A DNA stretch of 7,950 nt from contig PKZC01000301.1 in assembly GCA_003132905.1 (NCBI GenBank), forward strand, positions 1,979-9,928. Reading direction: 5' to 3'. This DNA is from Bryobacterales bacterium. Lineage in GTDB: Bacteria; Acidobacteriota; Terriglobia; Bryobacterales; Bryobacteraceae. The notes beneath the pieces were generated by a model. That model was not told the origin of the DNA. It ran no database searches and saw nothing but the letters and a program-made list of their open reading frames with translations. The translations under genes and the position numbers were made by a program. This document shows, piece after piece, positions 6,229-7,950 of this stretch; position 1 is the first letter of the stretch; the number at the start of each line of letters is the position of its first letter.

Positions 6229-7317
6229 CTACTTTTGAGGCTTGTCCGGAGTGCCTTCGGAGGGTTTCTCTTTGGTCTGGTCTTCAGGCAGCGGGTCCGG
6301 CGTTTCGAACTTGATGCTGCTCTCGGTGCCGAACTTGCGATACAGCCGGAACTCGATGTCGTTCTTCGTCATCTGGCGATCTCGCTTCGACGTAAGCACC
6401 GACTTCAAAGGCAGCATGAATTGCTGGTCGCCGATGGTTTCCAGGTCGTAGTCGAGCGATGAAGTGATGTCGTGGATGGGGAAGCTGGCAGGCATGTCGT
6501 ACGGAGTCATGACGATTTTCACCACCATCTTGGTGTCTTCATCGATATAGACCAAACCGCGATAGGCCGGCACGATGGCCAGCTTGTCGTCGGCTTCCAC
6601 ATGATATTTCGAATACTGCTGCTGCACGTCGTACGCGAAGACATACGTCTTGCGGCCGCGCAGCTTGCCCCAGTGGTCCCACGAGAATTCCGTATGGCTT
6701 TCCGGCTCGAAGATTTCCTTCATCATGCTGCCGAATTCACCTTCTGACGTGGTTCCGCCGAACTGCCGCATGTTGGCGTTCGTCACCGGCTGGTTGTTAT
6801 GCAGAATCACTTCGTAGTTTTCGAAACCGTTGTAGCTTAGGCGAGCGGTGATGGTGTCGGAGTGATACCAGTTGTTTCCGGAACCGGTGGGATCGTAATC
6901 GCGCCGCGTCACTTGAACGCAAATGAAATTCGGCAGCTGCTTAGTGTAATTGAGGGCGTAGTCACGCGCTTCGTCGATGATCTTGGCTTGCTCTTCGGAA
7001 TTCGGTGGAGGCGGTGGAACATACACTGGCGGAGGCGGCGGCGGGGTGGAAACCGTTAAGCTGGCGGAAGCCTCGCCCAGTTCGCGCAACACCGCTACGG
7101 TTTTCGGCCCTGCACCCAGGCTTTGCAGATCTTCAATGGTTCGGTCTTCCAGCTTGTCTTTGAGTTTTACATGGCGCAGATACTCGGCCACCTGCCGGTC
7201 GGGCTGCTTAAGCTCCACCGACGAACGAATGAACATGACCAATTGAGCAACGGTCAGGTTCATCTCACCGGCGGCGCTGAGCACAGCGGCCGTTACTAAG
7301 ACCAGCAAAAAACGCAT
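6229..7317 (-). CDS. Secreted protein of unknown function with proline-rich linker
   Basis: A 362-residue exported protein that I cannot name. It opens with a signal peptide (MRFLLVLVTAAVLSAAG). A helical N-terminal domain (~18-85) follows, with QLVMFIRSSVELKQPDRQVA and a helix-hairpin-like LQSLGAGPKTVAVLREL (64-80). Then come a proline-rich linker (92-105) and a larger beta-rich domain (~108-335) with QLPNFICVQVTRRDYD, GGTTSEGEFGSM, WDHWGKLRGRKTYVFAYDV, AYRGLVYIDEDTKMV and SLDYDLETIGDQQFMLPL. The tail (~340-362) is charged. The C-terminal pattern of strands is compatible with a LolA-like lipid-binding half-barrel, a guess from strand order only. Similar secreted proteins are, to my recollection, frequent in Acidobacteriota. 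The ATG at 7317 is chosen because the signal peptide starts there; the longer open frame upstream is a shadow of the next gene. It starts 17 bp after that gene's stop, so the two are probably one transcript, and ends 9 bp from mtnP, convergent. Confidence 0.82.
   Translation of the reverse strand: MRFLLVLVTAAVLSAAGEMNLTVAQLVMFIRSSVELKQPDRQVAEYLRHVKLKDKLEDRTIEDLQSLGAGPKTVAVLRELGEASASLTVSTPPPPPPVYVPPPPPNSEEQAKIIDEARDYALNYTKQLPNFICVQVTRRDYDPTGSGNNWYHSDTITARLSYNGFENYEVILHNNQPVTNANMRQFGGTTSEGEFGSMMKEIFEPESHTEFSWDHWGKLRGRKTYVFAYDVQQQYSKYHVEADDKLAIVPAYRGLVYIDEDTKMVVKIVMTPYDMPASFPIHDITSSLDYDLETIGDQQFMLPLKSVLTSKRDRQMTKNDIEFRLYRKFGTESSIKFETPDPLPEDQTKEKPSEGTPDKPQK
7003..7044 (-). repeat. Proline-codon low-complexity tract (interdomain linker)
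   Basis: The minus strand reads CC-starting codons almost throughout, encoding P6-VYV-P5 (residues 92-105 of the secreted protein); on the plus strand it shows as a GGN-rich run. It separates the two folded parts and probably acts as a stiff periplasmic spacer. Such tracts vary in length by slippage. Confidence 0.75.
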
Positions 7318-7334
7318 ACTGATTTCATTGTCTC

Positions 7335-7950
7335 TCAGGTTGCGGGGGACAGCAGATTCTCCAATGCCGGATGCAATTCGGGATATTGAAAGCGGAAACC
7401 AGCGGATTTCGCAACGGTAGGGAGCACGCGCTGGCTGGCCAGCACCATCTCGGCCATTTCGCCCAAGGCCAGTTTTAGGGCAAAGGCCGGAACAGGGAGA
7501 ATGGCTGGTCGATGAAGCGCTTGCGCCAGCCGGTCGGTGAATTCTTCGTTGGTGACGGGATGAGGGGCGGTGGCATTGACGGCTCCCCGGATCGCGGCGT
7601 AATTCACCGCGAACAGAATCAGGTTCACCGCGTCTTCCAGGTGAATCCAGGCCATCCATTGGTGGCCGGAGCCTAGCCGGCCGCCGACGCCGAATCGAAA
7701 TGGAGGAAGCAGCTTGGCCAACGCGCCGCCGTTTCCCAAAACCATGCCGAGCCGGAGACGAACCACCCGAATCCCTAACGATTCCGCGGATTGAGCCGCT
7801 TCCTCCCAATCCACAACCACGCGCGCCAGGAAATCCGTGCCGGGCGGGGAAGCCTCCGTGAGAATCTGGTCGCCACGCGAGCCATAGTAACCAACCGCCG
7901 AAGCGCACACCAGCACTCGCGGGCGCAGCGACTGCGTGGACAAAGCTTTC
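7335..7950 (-). CDS. TIGR01777-family (YfcH-like) SDR epimerase, N-terminus outside window
   Basis: The frame is open to the right edge, so roughly the first third, including the NAD(P)-binding glycine motif, is missing; the TTG at 7943 is internal. Seen here: PRVLVCASAVGYYGSRGD, the strand with the catalytic Ser and YxxxG-type region of atypical extended SDRs; DFLARVVVDWEEAAQSAE; GIRVVRLRLGMVLGNGGALAKLLPPFRFGVGGRLGSG; QWMAWIHLEDAVNLI; and the C-terminal DUF1731-like segment, ALGEMAEMVLASQRVLPTVAKSAGFRFQYPELHPAL. These match, in order, the family whose E. coli member is YfcH. The substrate is not established. It is upstream of, and probably co-transcribed with, the secreted protein gene 17 bp on. 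Confidence 0.9.
   Translation of the reverse strand, partial: KALSTQSLRPRVLVCASAVGYYGSRGDQILTEASPPGTDFLARVVVDWEEAAQSAESLGIRVVRLRLGMVLGNGGALAKLLPPFRFGVGGRLGSGHQWMAWIHLEDAVNLILFAVNYAAIRGAVNATAPHPVTNEEFTDRLAQALHRPAILPVPAFALKLALGEMAEMVLASQRVLPTVAKSAGFRFQYPELHPALENLLSPAT

Noticed and set aside
6229..7908. A 559-residue minus-strand open frame that includes the secreted protein
   Set aside because: The 197 residues before the Met at 7317 are a Gly/Arg-rich out-of-frame reading of the TIGR01777-family gene. A clear signal peptide begins at 7317.

Overview
This is a GC-rich bacterial chromosomal window holding ordinary metabolic genes. I see no phage, transposon, CRISPR, rRNA or tRNA signature. The mix suggests Acidobacteriota, perhaps a Solibacter/Bryobacter-like lineage: a Gfo/Idh/MocA oxidoreductase, a secreted bicupin protein, propionate/branched-chain acyl-CoA genes, and a secreted protein with a proline-rich linker of a kind I associate with that phylum. 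The placement is an inference from gene style; there is no marker gene here.

Left part (1-2151): the C-terminal end of a Gfo/Idh/MocA-type oxidoreductase (+) converges on a classical SDR oxidoreductase (-). The SDR diverges, across 58 bp, from a secreted two-cupin protein (+). In the cupin gene the signal peptide and the mature protein lie in different frames, and removing one C from a CCCC run near 1341-1344 would join them. Middle part (2152-2890): a possible small hypothetical gene, then a regularly spaced array of CTGCG/CGCAG pentamers, a consensus TATAAT box 8 nt before an ATG, a YciI-like gene, and a set of overlapping inverted repeats just before the next gene.

Central operon (2891-6219, +): acyl-CoA dehydrogenase, 6 bp gap, a single-frame fusion of the methylmalonyl-CoA mutase chaperone GTPase MeaB with methylmalonyl-CoA epimerase, then an ATGA overlap into S-methyl-5'-thioadenosine phosphorylase (mtnP). 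The first two fit oxidation of short or branched acyl-CoAs feeding propionyl-CoA to methylmalonyl-CoA to succinyl-CoA; the mutase itself is not in the window. The third belongs to methionine salvage, so its tight coupling is unexpected.

Right part (6229-7950, -): a secreted lineage-type protein of unknown function downstream of a TIGR01777-family (YfcH-like) SDR epimerase that runs off the window.

The strongest candidate for something under-described is the MeaB-epimerase fusion. An imperfect tandem duplication of about 20 bp lies exactly at its domain junction and may be the scar of how the fusion arose. Almost no start codon in the window has a clear Shine-Dalgarno sequence.
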